Assembly: GCF_024721995.1 (NCBI RefSeq)
Contig: NZ_JANQBC010000003.1
Location: 62,001-126,000, forward strand
DNA: 64,000 nucleotides
Source: Paenibacillus radicibacter
GTDB taxonomy: Bacteria > Bacillota > Bacilli > Paenibacillales > NBRC-103111
Direction: 5' to 3'
The translations under genes and the position numbers were made by a program. The notes under the pieces were generated by a model that made no database searches, was not told the DNA's origin, and saw only the letters and a program-made list of their open reading frames with translations. Of the stretch, positions 8,890 through 17,172 are shown piece after piece (position 1 is the stretch's first letter; each line of letters starts with the position of its first letter).

Positions 8890-10423
8890 CCGTTTCCCCT
8901 CCTTCGCTGCGGCGACTGCCCGCCATCATTAAGCCTAGTTCCTGATCCGTTGTTTCTTGCGGCAGCACTTCACCAACGATTTTACCTTCGTAAATAACGG
9001 CAATTCGGTCGGATACGTTCAGAATTTCATCCAGTTCGAATGAAATGAGTAGTACAGCTTTACCCTTATCACGCTGTTCAATAAGCTGCTTATGCACAAA
9101 CTCAATTGCCCCTACGTCAAGACCACGAGTAGGCTGCGCTGCAATGATAAAGTCTGGGTTACGCTCGATCTCGCGGGCAATAATCGCCTTCTGCTGGTTA
9201 CCACCAGATAGAGAGCGCGCTTCATTGTAAATGCTCGGTGTACGTACATCGTACTGCTTCACCAGCTTCTCTGCATGTACATCGATCGCTTTGTAATCCA
9301 TGAATCCATTTTTGGAGAATCCCTCATAGAAGTACGTATCAAGAACCATGTTCTCACTCACAGTAAAATCAAGCACAAGACCATGCTTGTGACGATCTTC
9401 CGGAATATGGGACATGCCCTTCTCCGAAATTTGACGCGGTGTACAGTTCGTGATGTTCTGACCGTTAAGCGTAACTGCGCCGCCATCAACTTTACGAAGA
9501 CCTGTTAACGCCTCGATTAATTGGGTTTGTCCATTGCCGTCTACCCCTGCAATACCCAGAATCTCTCCAGCTTTCACTTCGAATGAAAGACCGTTTAGGA
9601 TGTTAACGCCTTGTTTGTTTTTATAGGATAGATCATTGACCTGCAGCACCGCTTGTTTAGGTGATGGAGGCTTCTTCTCCGTACGGAACGATACATTGCG
9701 GCCAACCATTTTTTCGGCAAGATCCTGCGGGTTTGTCTCTGTTTTCTTAACGGAATCAATTACTTTACCACGACGAATAATCGTTACTGTATCAGCAATT
9801 GCCATAATTTCTTTCAACTTATGCGTAATCAAGATAATCGACTTACCTTCACTCACAAGCTGCTTCATAATTTCCATTAATTTTGTAATTTCTTGAGGTG
9901 TCAGAACCGCTGTCGGTTCATCAAAAATGAGAACATCTGCTCCACGATATAGCGTTTTGACAATCTCAACACGCTGCTGCATACCTACTGAAATATCTTG
10001 AATTTTGGCATGTGGATCAATATCTAATCCATACTGCTCGGAAAGTTTACGAACTTTCTCAGCAGCTGTACGATAATCGATCTGCATCCCTTTCTTTGGT
10101 TCCATACCGAGTACGATGTTTTCTGTAACTGTAAACGGTTCCACAAGCTTAAAATGCTGATGGACCATCCCGATGCCAAGCTCGATGGCCTTGTTTGGGG
10201 AATCGATAAGAACTTTCTTACCGTCCATTTCGATGTGTCCTTCATCAGGCTGATACAACCCGAACACGATATTCATGAGCGTCGATTTTCCTGCTCCATT
10301 TTCTCCGAGTAGGGCATGAATCTCTCCCTTTTGTAACTTTAGAGAAATGGAATCATTTGCTACAATCCCTGGAAAACGCTTTGTAATGCCTACTAACTCA
10401 ACTACTGGGTTTTCAACACTCAT
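8873..10423 (-). CDS. nupO: Nucleoside importer ATPase with two nucleotide-binding domains (NupO/YufO type)
   Basis: Energizes the nucleoside importer. The 516-residue protein consists of two fused ABC domains, as is usual in sugar- and nucleoside-importing ATPases. The first has Walker A GENGAGKST, signature VGMQQR and Walker B VLIFDEPTAVL. The second has the degenerate P-loop GVDGNGQTQ and the signature SGGNQQK followed by FIIAAQPTRGLDVGA, so only the first site looks fully active, again typical of this class. ATG 10423 is preceded by AGGTGA at close spacing; the frame is open from 10438. A strong hairpin separates it from the upstream lipoprotein gene. Confidence 0.92.
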   Translation of the reverse strand: MSVENPVVELVGITKRFPGIVANDSISLKLQKGEIHALLGENGAGKSTLMNIVFGLYQPDEGHIEMDGKKVLIDSPNKAIELGIGMVHQHFKLVEPFTVTENIVLGMEPKKGMQIDYRTAAEKVRKLSEQYGLDIDPHAKIQDISVGMQQRVEIVKTLYRGADVLIFDEPTAVLTPQEITKLMEIMKQLVSEGKSIILITHKLKEIMAIADTVTIIRRGKVIDSVKKTETNPQDLAEKMVGRNVSFRTEKKPPSPKQAVLQVNDLSYKNKQGVNILNGLSFEVKAGEILGIAGVDGNGQTQLIEALTGLRKVDGGAVTLNGQNITNCTPRQISEKGMSHIPEDRHKHGLVLDFTVSENMVLDTYFYEGFSKNGFMDYKAIDVHAEKLVKQYDVRTPSIYNEARSLSGGNQQKAIIAREIERNPDFIIAAQPTRGLDVGAIEFVHKQLIEQRDKGKAVLLISFELDEILNVSDRIAVIYEGKIVGEVLPQETTDQELGLMMAGSRRSEGGETVGSGH

Positions 10424-10460
10424 TATCTCACCTGCCATACTTGATCTTGATATTAACCAA

Positions 10461-10495
10461 AGAAAAGGCTAGTTCATGTTAAACTAGCCTTTTCT
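10461..10495 (-). terminator. Intra-operon hairpin, probable attenuator between lipoprotein and ATPase genes
   Basis: Perfect 14-bp stem AGAAAAGGCTAGTT/AACTAGCCTTTTCT with a seven-base loop. On the minus strand the T-rich 3' arm ends CCTTTTCTTTGG, a weak terminator tract. The place, directly after the binding-protein gene, suggests partial termination or mRNA 3'-end protection giving more lipoprotein than transporter. Confidence 0.8.
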
Positions 10496-10534
10496 TCATG
10501 TACTATATTATATCGAATCTAACGCCTGGGTCAA

Positions 10535-11590
10535 TTACTGAACGTCAGCAGGCACTTTGATTTCGCCGCTAACAATCTTAGCAGCTGCATCGTCTACTGC
10601 TTTAACAACATCAGCAGGAAGTGTCTTTCTAGAAGTATCAGAGATACCTACGCCTTGATCTTTAAGTCCAAGAACTGTAGTTGTACCACCAGCAAATTTA
10701 CCATCAATTACTTCTTTAGTTACTTTGTGAACCGCTTGGTCAACACGCTTGATCATGGAAGTAAGAGTTACATCAGCACCGAATTCGATGGATTGGTCTT
10801 TATCTACACCGATAACCCAAACTTTCTTACCAGCTTTCAAACGATCTTTTGCTTCGTTAAATACGCCGTTACCAGTACCACCAGCTGCGTGGAAGATGAT
10901 GTCTGCGCCAGAGTTGTAAAGACTTGCTGCTGCTGCTTTACCTACGTCTGGCTTACCGAAGTCACCCGCATAGTTGATCAATACTTCTGCTTTCGGGTTA
11001 GCTGCTTTAACACCAGCTACGAAACCAGCGTGGAAACGGGAGATAACTGGAATTTTCATACCGCCAACGAAACCAACTTTGTTAGTCTTTGTTGTCATAC
11101 CCGCAACGATACCTACTAGGTAGGAACCTTCTTGCTCAGCAAATGTTACGGATTGTACGTTAGGCAATTCTACTACGTTATCGATCATTGCAAGTTTAGC
11201 ATTAGGGTTTTGAGTAGCTGCATCTTTAACTGCTTTGTCAAGAAGCATACCAATACCCCAAGTTAAGTTGTAGTTACCTTTAACGAATTGATTTGTGTTA
11301 GAAGCAAAATCTGCTTCGGATTTACTCTCTAAGTATTTAACTTCAGCGCCAGTCTCTTTTTTAATTTGTTGAAGAGCTTCCCAAGCGCTTTGGTTAAAGG
11401 ACTTATCGTTAACCCCGCCAACGTCAGTAACCATTCCGAATTTGAAATCTTTACCTGAGTTGTCACTCTTAGGCGCTTCAGATGCCGCAGGCTTGTCTGT
11501 GCTTGGAGCAGCAGTTTTGCCACCGCAACCTACTAGTGCTAAAGAGAATGCAAGCACCAATAAAAAAGACACGTTAAAAAACTTTTTCAT
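10535..11590 (-). CDS. nupN: BMP-family nucleoside-binding lipoprotein
   Basis: Extracytoplasmic substrate-binding lipoprotein of the nucleoside importer, 351 residues. The signal sequence ends in the lipobox LALVGC, so Cys is about residue 22, followed by a low-complexity linker rich in Ala, Pro, Ser and Lys. The BMP domain shows the characteristic GMVTDVGGVNDKSFNQSAWEAL start, the DIIFHAAGGTGNGVF segment and GVDKDQS. ATG 11590 lies ten bases after GGAGGT; a TTG further upstream overlaps that site and is rejected. First gene of the importer operon, with a palindromic leader upstream. Confidence 0.92.
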   Translation of the reverse strand: MKKFFNVSFLLVLAFSLALVGCGGKTAAPSTDKPAASEAPKSDNSGKDFKFGMVTDVGGVNDKSFNQSAWEALQQIKKETGAEVKYLESKSEADFASNTNQFVKGNYNLTWGIGMLLDKAVKDAATQNPNAKLAMIDNVVELPNVQSVTFAEQEGSYLVGIVAGMTTKTNKVGFVGGMKIPVISRFHAGFVAGVKAANPKAEVLINYAGDFGKPDVGKAAAASLYNSGADIIFHAAGGTGNGVFNEAKDRLKAGKKVWVIGVDKDQSIEFGADVTLTSMIKRVDQAVHKVTKEVIDGKFAGGTTTVLGLKDQGVGISDTSRKTLPADVVKAVDDAAAKIVSGEIKVPADVQ

Positions 11591-11626
11591 GAACTTTTCG
11601 ACCTCCAATTAATAATATGGATGTTC

Positions 11627-11673
11627 TGTGCTACAACTATTTTGTGTAAATAGTACCAAAATTATGTAGCACA
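11627..11673 (-). promoter_or_regulatory. Nested palindrome in the lipoprotein-gene leader
   Basis: Perfect 9-bp inverted repeat TGTGCTACA (11627-11635) and TGTAGCACA (11665-11673), enclosing a second one CTATTT/AAATAG. It lies 37-83 bases upstream of the lipoprotein ATG. It could be an operator or an RNA hairpin. It has none of the conserved core of a purine riboswitch. Confidence 0.5.
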
Positions 11674-11777
11674 CAAAACATTTTCTCTATACAAACACAT
11701 TATAGTATAACCAAGGGTCAGTAGGAAGCGTCTAAAACGATAATCTTCAAAAAAACTTAAGATTTGTGACAATGAAA

Positions 11778-11815
11778 AGGGAGTGAAAGCCATGATATGA
11801 CTCCACTCCCTGCAT
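11778..11815 (-). terminator. Terminator of the PepSY-like/SLH gene
   Basis: AGGGAGTG/CACTCCCT stem, followed on the minus strand by TTTTCATTG, just after the stop codon of the large surface-protein gene. Confidence 0.75.
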
Positions 11816-11844
11816 TTAGTCGAAACGACGTAAATTTTATGAAC

Positions 11845-14235
11845 TTAATTCACCATACCATCTTGCAAAATGGAACGAATCTGCAAGAATCGATAGAATG
11901 CACTTGCTGCTTGCGCACGAGAAACTTCCTGATGGGGTTCAAATTTACTATCGGATAGCGTCATAATCCCAAGCCCTACGATAATCGCTGCTTCACCTGG
12001 TGCCTTTACTTCAGTACGATCGCTGAAAGTCTGGTTGAACATCGCCTCGTACTGGGACAATTTCTTAAGTCCTAGTCCTCGTGTAATTAGCTGAGCCATC
12101 TCTTCGCGTGTCATCTTCTGATCCGGATTAAACTTCTCTCCTTTATCAATCAAGCGACGATCGAGTGCTGTCTCAATATAGGCGAAGTATTTGCTGCCAT
12201 TGGCTACGTCTTTGAAAGTAGCCTGACGAGCTAGCATCTCAGAACCGAAATACATGTTACCACCATTCATCGCTGTAACGAGCATCTTCACCATCTCGCC
12301 CTTCGTAATCGGCGAATCTGGACTTACTTTACCATCTTTCACATCAAGAGCTTGATAGTCGAGCATGAGCTGAATGGCATCTTTAGCCCAGTGTGCATCA
12401 ATATCGGTCACTTTTACTTTCTCAAGTGTAATAATCTCGCCTGTTGAACTGCTCTTCCATGAACCTGTTGTCGCATCTAGGTAATACGAATCACGCTGAT
12501 ATTTGTTCGTAAGCTGGTAGATAAGCTTCGCTTCTTTCGCTTCTGCTTTACCACTTGGTACTCGCATATCACCAGCAGCCATCATCACTTTATATCTTTC
12601 AATTGGGATATTGCCAGGCACATCCCAAGGCTGTACATACACAAGCTCTACATCATATTGAGATAATAGTATTTCTTGCGCTTTATCTGCTGCGATCACG
12701 GCAGGTTTCTTCGTTGGATAATTCGTCATGTTCATGTTGCTATAGTAATTAATGATGTCACCTGTCTCTTTATCAAGTGCCAGATGAATCGAATTATAGC
12801 CCACTCGAACACCATCACTCACATGATTAAAGTTCATCTCATACAAGCGCGAAGTTGGTAATGGTTTCGGCATATTCTCGGATTGAATCGTAACGATCTC
12901 TTCCTGCAGAGCTGAAAGAATCAACTCATTCGTATAGTGAGGGGCATTCTTCTTCACGAATTCAATTGCTTTACTTTTGGCTTGTTCAACAGATACCTTA
13001 GTCGCAAACTGTACAGGCTTTCCTGTTACAGGATCGTTATTCTGAACGTTGAGATTATATGACATGATCTCGCCCGTCTTCGCATTTACCTGTGCCCATG
13101 CACTGTTTCCACTTGGATAGCCCATCTTCTCTTCTTTATCCTCTACCACATTCCAGTTCAAGTTCCAACTGCTCATCATCTCGCCTGTTTGCTCATTCTT
13201 ATTCTCGCTGTAATTGGCATTCTGCAGTGTCATATTCGCTGGTAATTTAAAGGAAGAAGTGATTCTAGCAACGGCTTCTTCTTTGGACAAATTCAAATTT
13301 GCCTTAGGTTTGTCCGCAAGTGGCTGGTCGGTTAGCGGTTTAAGATTCAACTCTGGTAATTTAACAGATCCACCATCCCAAATCTGACCTGTCTTCGCAT
13401 CAAGCATCACATTGTTCATGTTGTATCCAACATACGGCGTTTTCACAGCAGCTTGGTATGGAATTTCATAAAACAATTCTGGCTTCATCTTATCCCGGAA
13501 CGCTTTTTTGGCTGCTTCGAGTGTGATCACATCCGTTTTATTCTCAAACTTTGCTTTATCACTCCAGTTGAACGTGTAGCCGACAATACGACCATCACCA
13601 TCAACGTTTACTCCAATAGAGTCTTGAGGGAACTTCACGCCATTTACCGTACGAACGTAAGTATAGTTATAACGCACATCTCCATTTAACGGGGGACGTT
13701 GGTCTTCGTCAGCTATACCGCTATATTGCAGTTGGCTTTGTTCGCCTGGATTCATTTTCTCAATCCACTTCGCTGCTAGCTCTTTGCCTGCTTTAAAGTC
13801 CACTTTAGGAGGGAAGGCAGGCTTGCGATCCGGATCATTCTCATACATATTCATACCGAGAACACGACCTGAATTGGCATCTACCATGTAGTTGATACTG
13901 CCATAATATCGGTTTCCTTCACGCTTATTAAAACTCACATGCCATACGCTGCGATCATAACTGTCATTCCAACCTTCATTGAGATTCACAGATTCCAGTG
14001 CATACCCTTCCGGTAACCCCAGCACTTTCTTCGCAGTCGCAATTGCTTCGTCCTTGGAAATCTTCGTCTTTATCTTGGACTCGTCAACAGGAGTGAGTTT
14101 CGGTTGTGAAGTGTTTGATGTTACATTGCTGTTTGCTGGTGCAGAAGCTGCTGTCTGTGCGAGCGCACCTGATACTGAACCAAACATTAATGTTGATGCA
14201 ATTGCTGTTGTACCTACCATTCGAAGCAATTTCAA
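11845..14235 (-). CDS. Secreted protein with two YcdB/PepSY-like units and three SLH domains
   Basis: A 796-residue exported surface protein. Residues 1-26 form a signal peptide with a probable ALA cleavage site. Two related regions follow, each opening with SK(D/E)EA...LP and containing a WN/WH strand and an NA/D-K/SG-x-I/V-x2 turn (about residues 55-310 and 315-590), resembling the YcdB/YcdC-PepSY repeats of Bacillales secreted proteins. The C-terminal third carries three S-layer-homology domains (about 610-660, 675-725, 735-790) with the DI/DV-x-HW/YF and ITKGEM/MTREEM pattern that binds pyruvylated wall polymer. The frame is open from ATG 14265 without a ribosome site; TTG 14235, nine bases after AAAGGGGG, directly starts the signal peptide. 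Its role is unknown; protease inhibition or wall metabolism are possibilities. Confidence 0.85.
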   Translation of the reverse strand: MKLLRMVGTTAIASTLMFGSVSGALAQTAASAPANSNVTSNTSQPKLTPVDESKIKTKISKDEAIATAKKVLGLPEGYALESVNLNEGWNDSYDRSVWHVSFNKREGNRYYGSINYMVDANSGRVLGMNMYENDPDRKPAFPPKVDFKAGKELAAKWIEKMNPGEQSQLQYSGIADEDQRPPLNGDVRYNYTYVRTVNGVKFPQDSIGVNVDGDGRIVGYTFNWSDKAKFENKTDVITLEAAKKAFRDKMKPELFYEIPYQAAVKTPYVGYNMNNVMLDAKTGQIWDGGSVKLPELNLKPLTDQPLADKPKANLNLSKEEAVARITSSFKLPANMTLQNANYSENKNEQTGEMMSSWNLNWNVVEDKEEKMGYPSGNSAWAQVNAKTGEIMSYNLNVQNNDPVTGKPVQFATKVSVEQAKSKAIEFVKKNAPHYTNELILSALQEEIVTIQSENMPKPLPTSRLYEMNFNHVSDGVRVGYNSIHLALDKETGDIINYYSNMNMTNYPTKKPAVIAADKAQEILLSQYDVELVYVQPWDVPGNIPIERYKVMMAAGDMRVPSGKAEAKEAKLIYQLTNKYQRDSYYLDATTGSWKSSSTGEIITLEKVKVTDIDAHWAKDAIQLMLDYQALDVKDGKVSPDSPITKGEMVKMLVTAMNGGNMYFGSEMLARQATFKDVANGSKYFAYIETALDRRLIDKGEKFNPDQKMTREEMAQLITRGLGLKKLSQYEAMFNQTFSDRTEVKAPGEAAIIVGLGIMTLSDSKFEPHQEVSRAQAASAFYRFLQIRSILQDGMVN

Positions 14236-14342
14236 CCCAATCGGCCCCCTTTTATCCTCATACATAATTGAACTTCAGTCATATAGACGGAGGTCTCTTG
14301 GAAAAAGTTACTACGTTTGAAGGTAATTTCAGAAAATATTTT

Positions 14343-15050
14343 TTAATTGGAAGGTTGCTTGTAATTCAGACTATGAAATAGATCGTCCAGCTCGCCTTTT
14401 GTTAAATCCCGCCACTGTCCAACACGTAAGTTTCCTAGCTTCACATTCATAATCCGTACCCGACGTAATTTACGAACCGAAAATCCAAATGCGCTGCACA
14501 TCCGTCTGATCTGGCGATTGAGACCCTGTGTCAGAATGATACGGAACGTATAGTCATCCACTGGAATGACTTCACATGGCTTTGTCATCTGCCCAAGTAC
14601 ACGAACACCTGACGACATCCCTTTAATGAAATTAGGCGAATACGGACGATCTAATGTCACAACGTATTCTTTCTCGTGATTATTTTCCGAGCGTAACAAT
14701 TCATTCACAATATCCCCATCGTTCGTAAGCAGGATCAATCCATCTGAATCTTTATCCAATCTTCCAATTGGGAAAATGCGCTCTGAATGGTTCACAAAGT
14801 CAATAATATTCCCACGAATATGCCGCTCTGTTGTTGATGTAATCCCTGTCGGTTTATTCAGTGCAATGTACACGAAGTCCGGACGCTCGCCGATTCGTTT
14901 ACCACTCACTTTCACTACATCCCCTGGTTCAACAACTGAACCAAGCGCAGCTATCTCTCCATTAATAGTGACGCTGCGAGATTCGATTAGTCGATCCGCC
15001 TCACGCCGTGAACATATACCTGTCTCTGCAATATATTTGTTAATTCGCAT
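14343..15050 (-). CDS. rluF: 23S rRNA pseudouridine synthase of the RluF/RluB family
   Basis: Converts a specific uridine of 23S rRNA to pseudouridine. The 235-residue protein has an N-terminal S4 RNA-binding domain ([22 protein letters not shown], residues 1-60) and the RsuA-type catalytic domain with [17 protein letters not shown], whose Asp in RLD is the catalytic residue. The closing segment [13 protein letters not shown] also fits RluF. ATG 15050 follows AAAGGAG by five bases; the extra 38 codons upstream have no ribosome site. RluF is preferred over RluB by overall pattern, but the precise target base cannot be read from sequence. Confidence 0.85.
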   Translation of the reverse strand: MRINKYIAETGICSRREADRLIESRSVTINGEIAALGSVVEPGDVVKVSGKRIGERPDFVYIALNKPTGITSTTERHIRGNIIDFVNHSERIFPIGRLDKDSDGLILLTNDGDIVNELLRSENNHEKEYVVTLDRPYSPNFIKGMSSGVRVLGQMTKPCEVIPVDDYTFRIILTQGLNRQIRRMCSAFGFSVRKLRRVRIMNVKLGNLRVGQWRDLTKGELDDLFHSLNYKQPSN

Positions 15051-15359
15051 AGTAGCTCCTTTACGTCTGACCAAAATATATATGACTTTTTTTCGATTAT
15101 GCTTGATTTGCCAAATGACTTCAAGTTTTGACCGAATAGAAATCGCTTTCAAGCTTATATTCAATGTGATGTCAAGTATTGTTTCCTTTTTAATTTATAG
15201 TTAATATACATTTATTCTCATTACTTTTTTAACCAACATCATTCAACAAAGACATCCCATAAATTGACCATTGTAAAGGGGGACAATAGCAATTCACTTC
15301 TTTATCATCTTAGTTGACTAATAAGAACTATTGTCAGAATTTACAGAGGAGCTTGCATA
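15051..15359. other. Divergent AT-rich intergenic region between rluF and a chemoreceptor gene
   Basis: 309 bases without a gene. It must hold promoters for both genes. A CAAA-N16-CCGAATA stretch around 15111-15138 distantly resembles a sigma-D promoter, as used for chemotaxis genes, but it is far from the start and weak. No riboswitch or repeat was recognised. Confidence 0.4.
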
Positions 15360-17084
15360 ATGAAAATCATGAATCTACTTACGAATTTAAAGGTGTCAGC
15401 AAAGATTTACGTACTATTCGGTATATCCCTTTTCTTCATGGCAGCGATTAGTTTGGCTAGCTACTTTTCGATTCAAAGTGTAGGTCAACACTCCATTAGA
15501 ATGTATGATGATAAGTTAGTACCGAATAATCTCATCTCAACAATCTTAGTGAACGATGCGAAGATTAATTTCTATGAACTTGAACTTATTGCTCTAACCG
15601 AACAAACGAAGAAGCAAGAAAACATGAAGAAGATTAATCAACACATTGCCGAGAGCCAAGAAGCAATGAAAAGCTTTGAATCTCACGCGATGTCAGATCG
15701 CGAGAAAGAACAGCTTGATATTTACAAAGCCAAACTGCAAGCAAGTGAGTCTCATCTCAAGCGCTATAACGATTTAGCCTTGCAAAATAAAAGTGATATT
15801 GCATATGCCATTTTTACGACGAATGTACAGCCACTGCGTAATGAGATGGTAGAAGCTTTAACACAAATTACGAAATTTAACCAAGAGGATGCAGATGCTC
15901 TAAATACAAGAAACCACTCCGATCTAAAGCTTTCAACAATCTGGAGTATTATAGTATGGGTATTCTGTTATGCAGTCTGTGGTACTGTTGGTTATCTCAT
16001 CATCAAAGTCATTAGAAGGCCAATCCATGAAATTGGAGGCTTAATGAAAAAAGCACAGCAAGGGGACTTAACAGTACAAGGGACTTATGAATCCAAGGAT
16101 GAATTAGGCCAGCTTACGACCGATTTTAACTTGATGATACAATCTCAAAGAAAAATTGTAATCAGTATCAGCCAAAATGCAGAAACATTATCAGCTAGTA
16201 CCCAAGAAATGCTCGCAGGTGCGCAGCAATCGACCGAAGTTAATACCAAAATCGCTGCGGATATGAACCAAGTAGCAGAAGGCGCAAACATTCAATTAGT
16301 CAATGCGCAAGAAAGCGTCCGTTCAATGGAAGAAGTCGCTGTCGGTATTCAGCGTATTGCCGAATTTTCTTCCAATGTATTGGAATCGTCGGTTGATGCA
16401 GCTCAGAAAGCGAATGAAGGTAACATTTCGATTCAACGCGCAATTGGGCAAATGGCGGCGATTCGTGAAACGGTCTATGAATCATCCGTCGTTACGCAAC
16501 AATTAGGCGCACGCACAAATGAAATCGGAAAAATTACGCAAGTTATTTCTAACATTGCAACGCAAACCAACCTACTCGCACTTAATGCAGCTATTGAAGC
16601 CGCACGTGCTGGTGAGCATGGGAAAGGGTTTGCCGTAGTAGCCAATGAAGTAAGGCAGCTTGCAGAGCAATCCAATCAATCCGCTAAAGATATTATTACA
16701 TTAATTCGCTCCATTCAAAAAGAAAGCGAACAAGCTGCTGCCATGATGACCAAAGGTAATCAAGTCGTAAATGAAGGTACCTTGATCATGGGTGAAGTCG
16801 GACAAGCCTTCGACAACATCTTAAAGCGCGTCGAGCATGTGGCTGATCAAATGCAAGAAGTATCTGCTGCATCGGAGCAAATGTCCGCAAGTAGCGAAGA
16901 GATTACAGCATCTCTGAATCAAATGGAAGATATATCTGTTCAATCTAATACCAATGTTCAACATGCTGCATCCGCTTCACAAAGCCAGCTCATTGCGCTT
17001 GGGGAAGTGAATCATGCACTTACGGAAATGGCAAGCATGGCACAAGACTTACAAGAGATGACGACTCGATTCAAAACTCATTAA
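15360..17084 (+). CDS. Methyl-accepting chemotaxis protein with four-helix-bundle sensor
   Basis: Membrane chemoreceptor of 574 residues that controls CheA/CheY. There are membrane spans at about residues 12-35 and 190-215. Between them lies a mainly helical periplasmic-type region of about 155 residues, consistent with a 4HB_MCP sensor. A HAMP domain follows (about 215-270), then the long coiled-coil signalling domain whose tip carries [27 protein letters not shown]-like sequence at about 415-440 (the highly conserved CheA/CheW contact). ATG 15360 has AGAGGAG seven to eight bases upstream. It stands alone, followed by a strong terminator. The ligand is unknown. Confidence 0.93.
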   Translation: MKIMNLLTNLKVSAKIYVLFGISLFFMAAISLASYFSIQSVGQHSIRMYDDKLVPNNLISTILVNDAKINFYELELIALTEQTKKQENMKKINQHIAESQEAMKSFESHAMSDREKEQLDIYKAKLQASESHLKRYNDLALQNKSDIAYAIFTTNVQPLRNEMVEALTQITKFNQEDADALNTRNHSDLKLSTIWSIIVWVFCYAVCGTVGYLIIKVIRRPIHEIGGLMKKAQQGDLTVQGTYESKDELGQLTTDFNLMIQSQRKIVISISQNAETLSASTQEMLAGAQQSTEVNTKIAADMNQVAEGANIQLVNAQESVRSMEEVAVGIQRIAEFSSNVLESSVDAAQKANEGNISIQRAIGQMAAIRETVYESSVVTQQLGARTNEIGKITQVISNIATQTNLLALNAAIEAARAGEHGKGFAVVANEVRQLAEQSNQSAKDIITLIRSIQKESEQAAAMMTKGNQVVNEGTLIMGEVGQAFDNILKRVEHVADQMQEVSAASEQMSASSEEITASLNQMEDISVQSNTNVQHAASASQSQLIALGEVNHALTEMASMAQDLQEMTTRFKTH

Positions 17085-17114
17085 GAAGAGAAACGCTGAT
17101 ATGAATTCAATATC

Positions 17115-17163
17115 TAAAAAAAGCAACGAACTTCGGCATATTGCCTTAGCTTCGTTGCTTTTT
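17115..17163. terminator. Bidirectional terminator
   Basis: AAAAAGCAACGAA pairs with TTCGTTGCTTTTT around a loop of about 20 bases; serves the chemoreceptor gene on plus and the exporter operon on minus. Confidence 0.85.
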
Positions 17164-17172
17164 GTTTATCCT

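Noticed and set aside
11591-11844. Purine riboswitch upstream of the nucleoside-binding lipoprotein
   Set aside because: The conserved purine aptamer core is absent; only simple nested palindromes are seen.
15105-15140. Sigma-D promoter for the first chemoreceptor
   Set aside because: The CAAA-N16-CCGAATA match is poor and more than 200 bases from the start, so it is not listed as a promoter.
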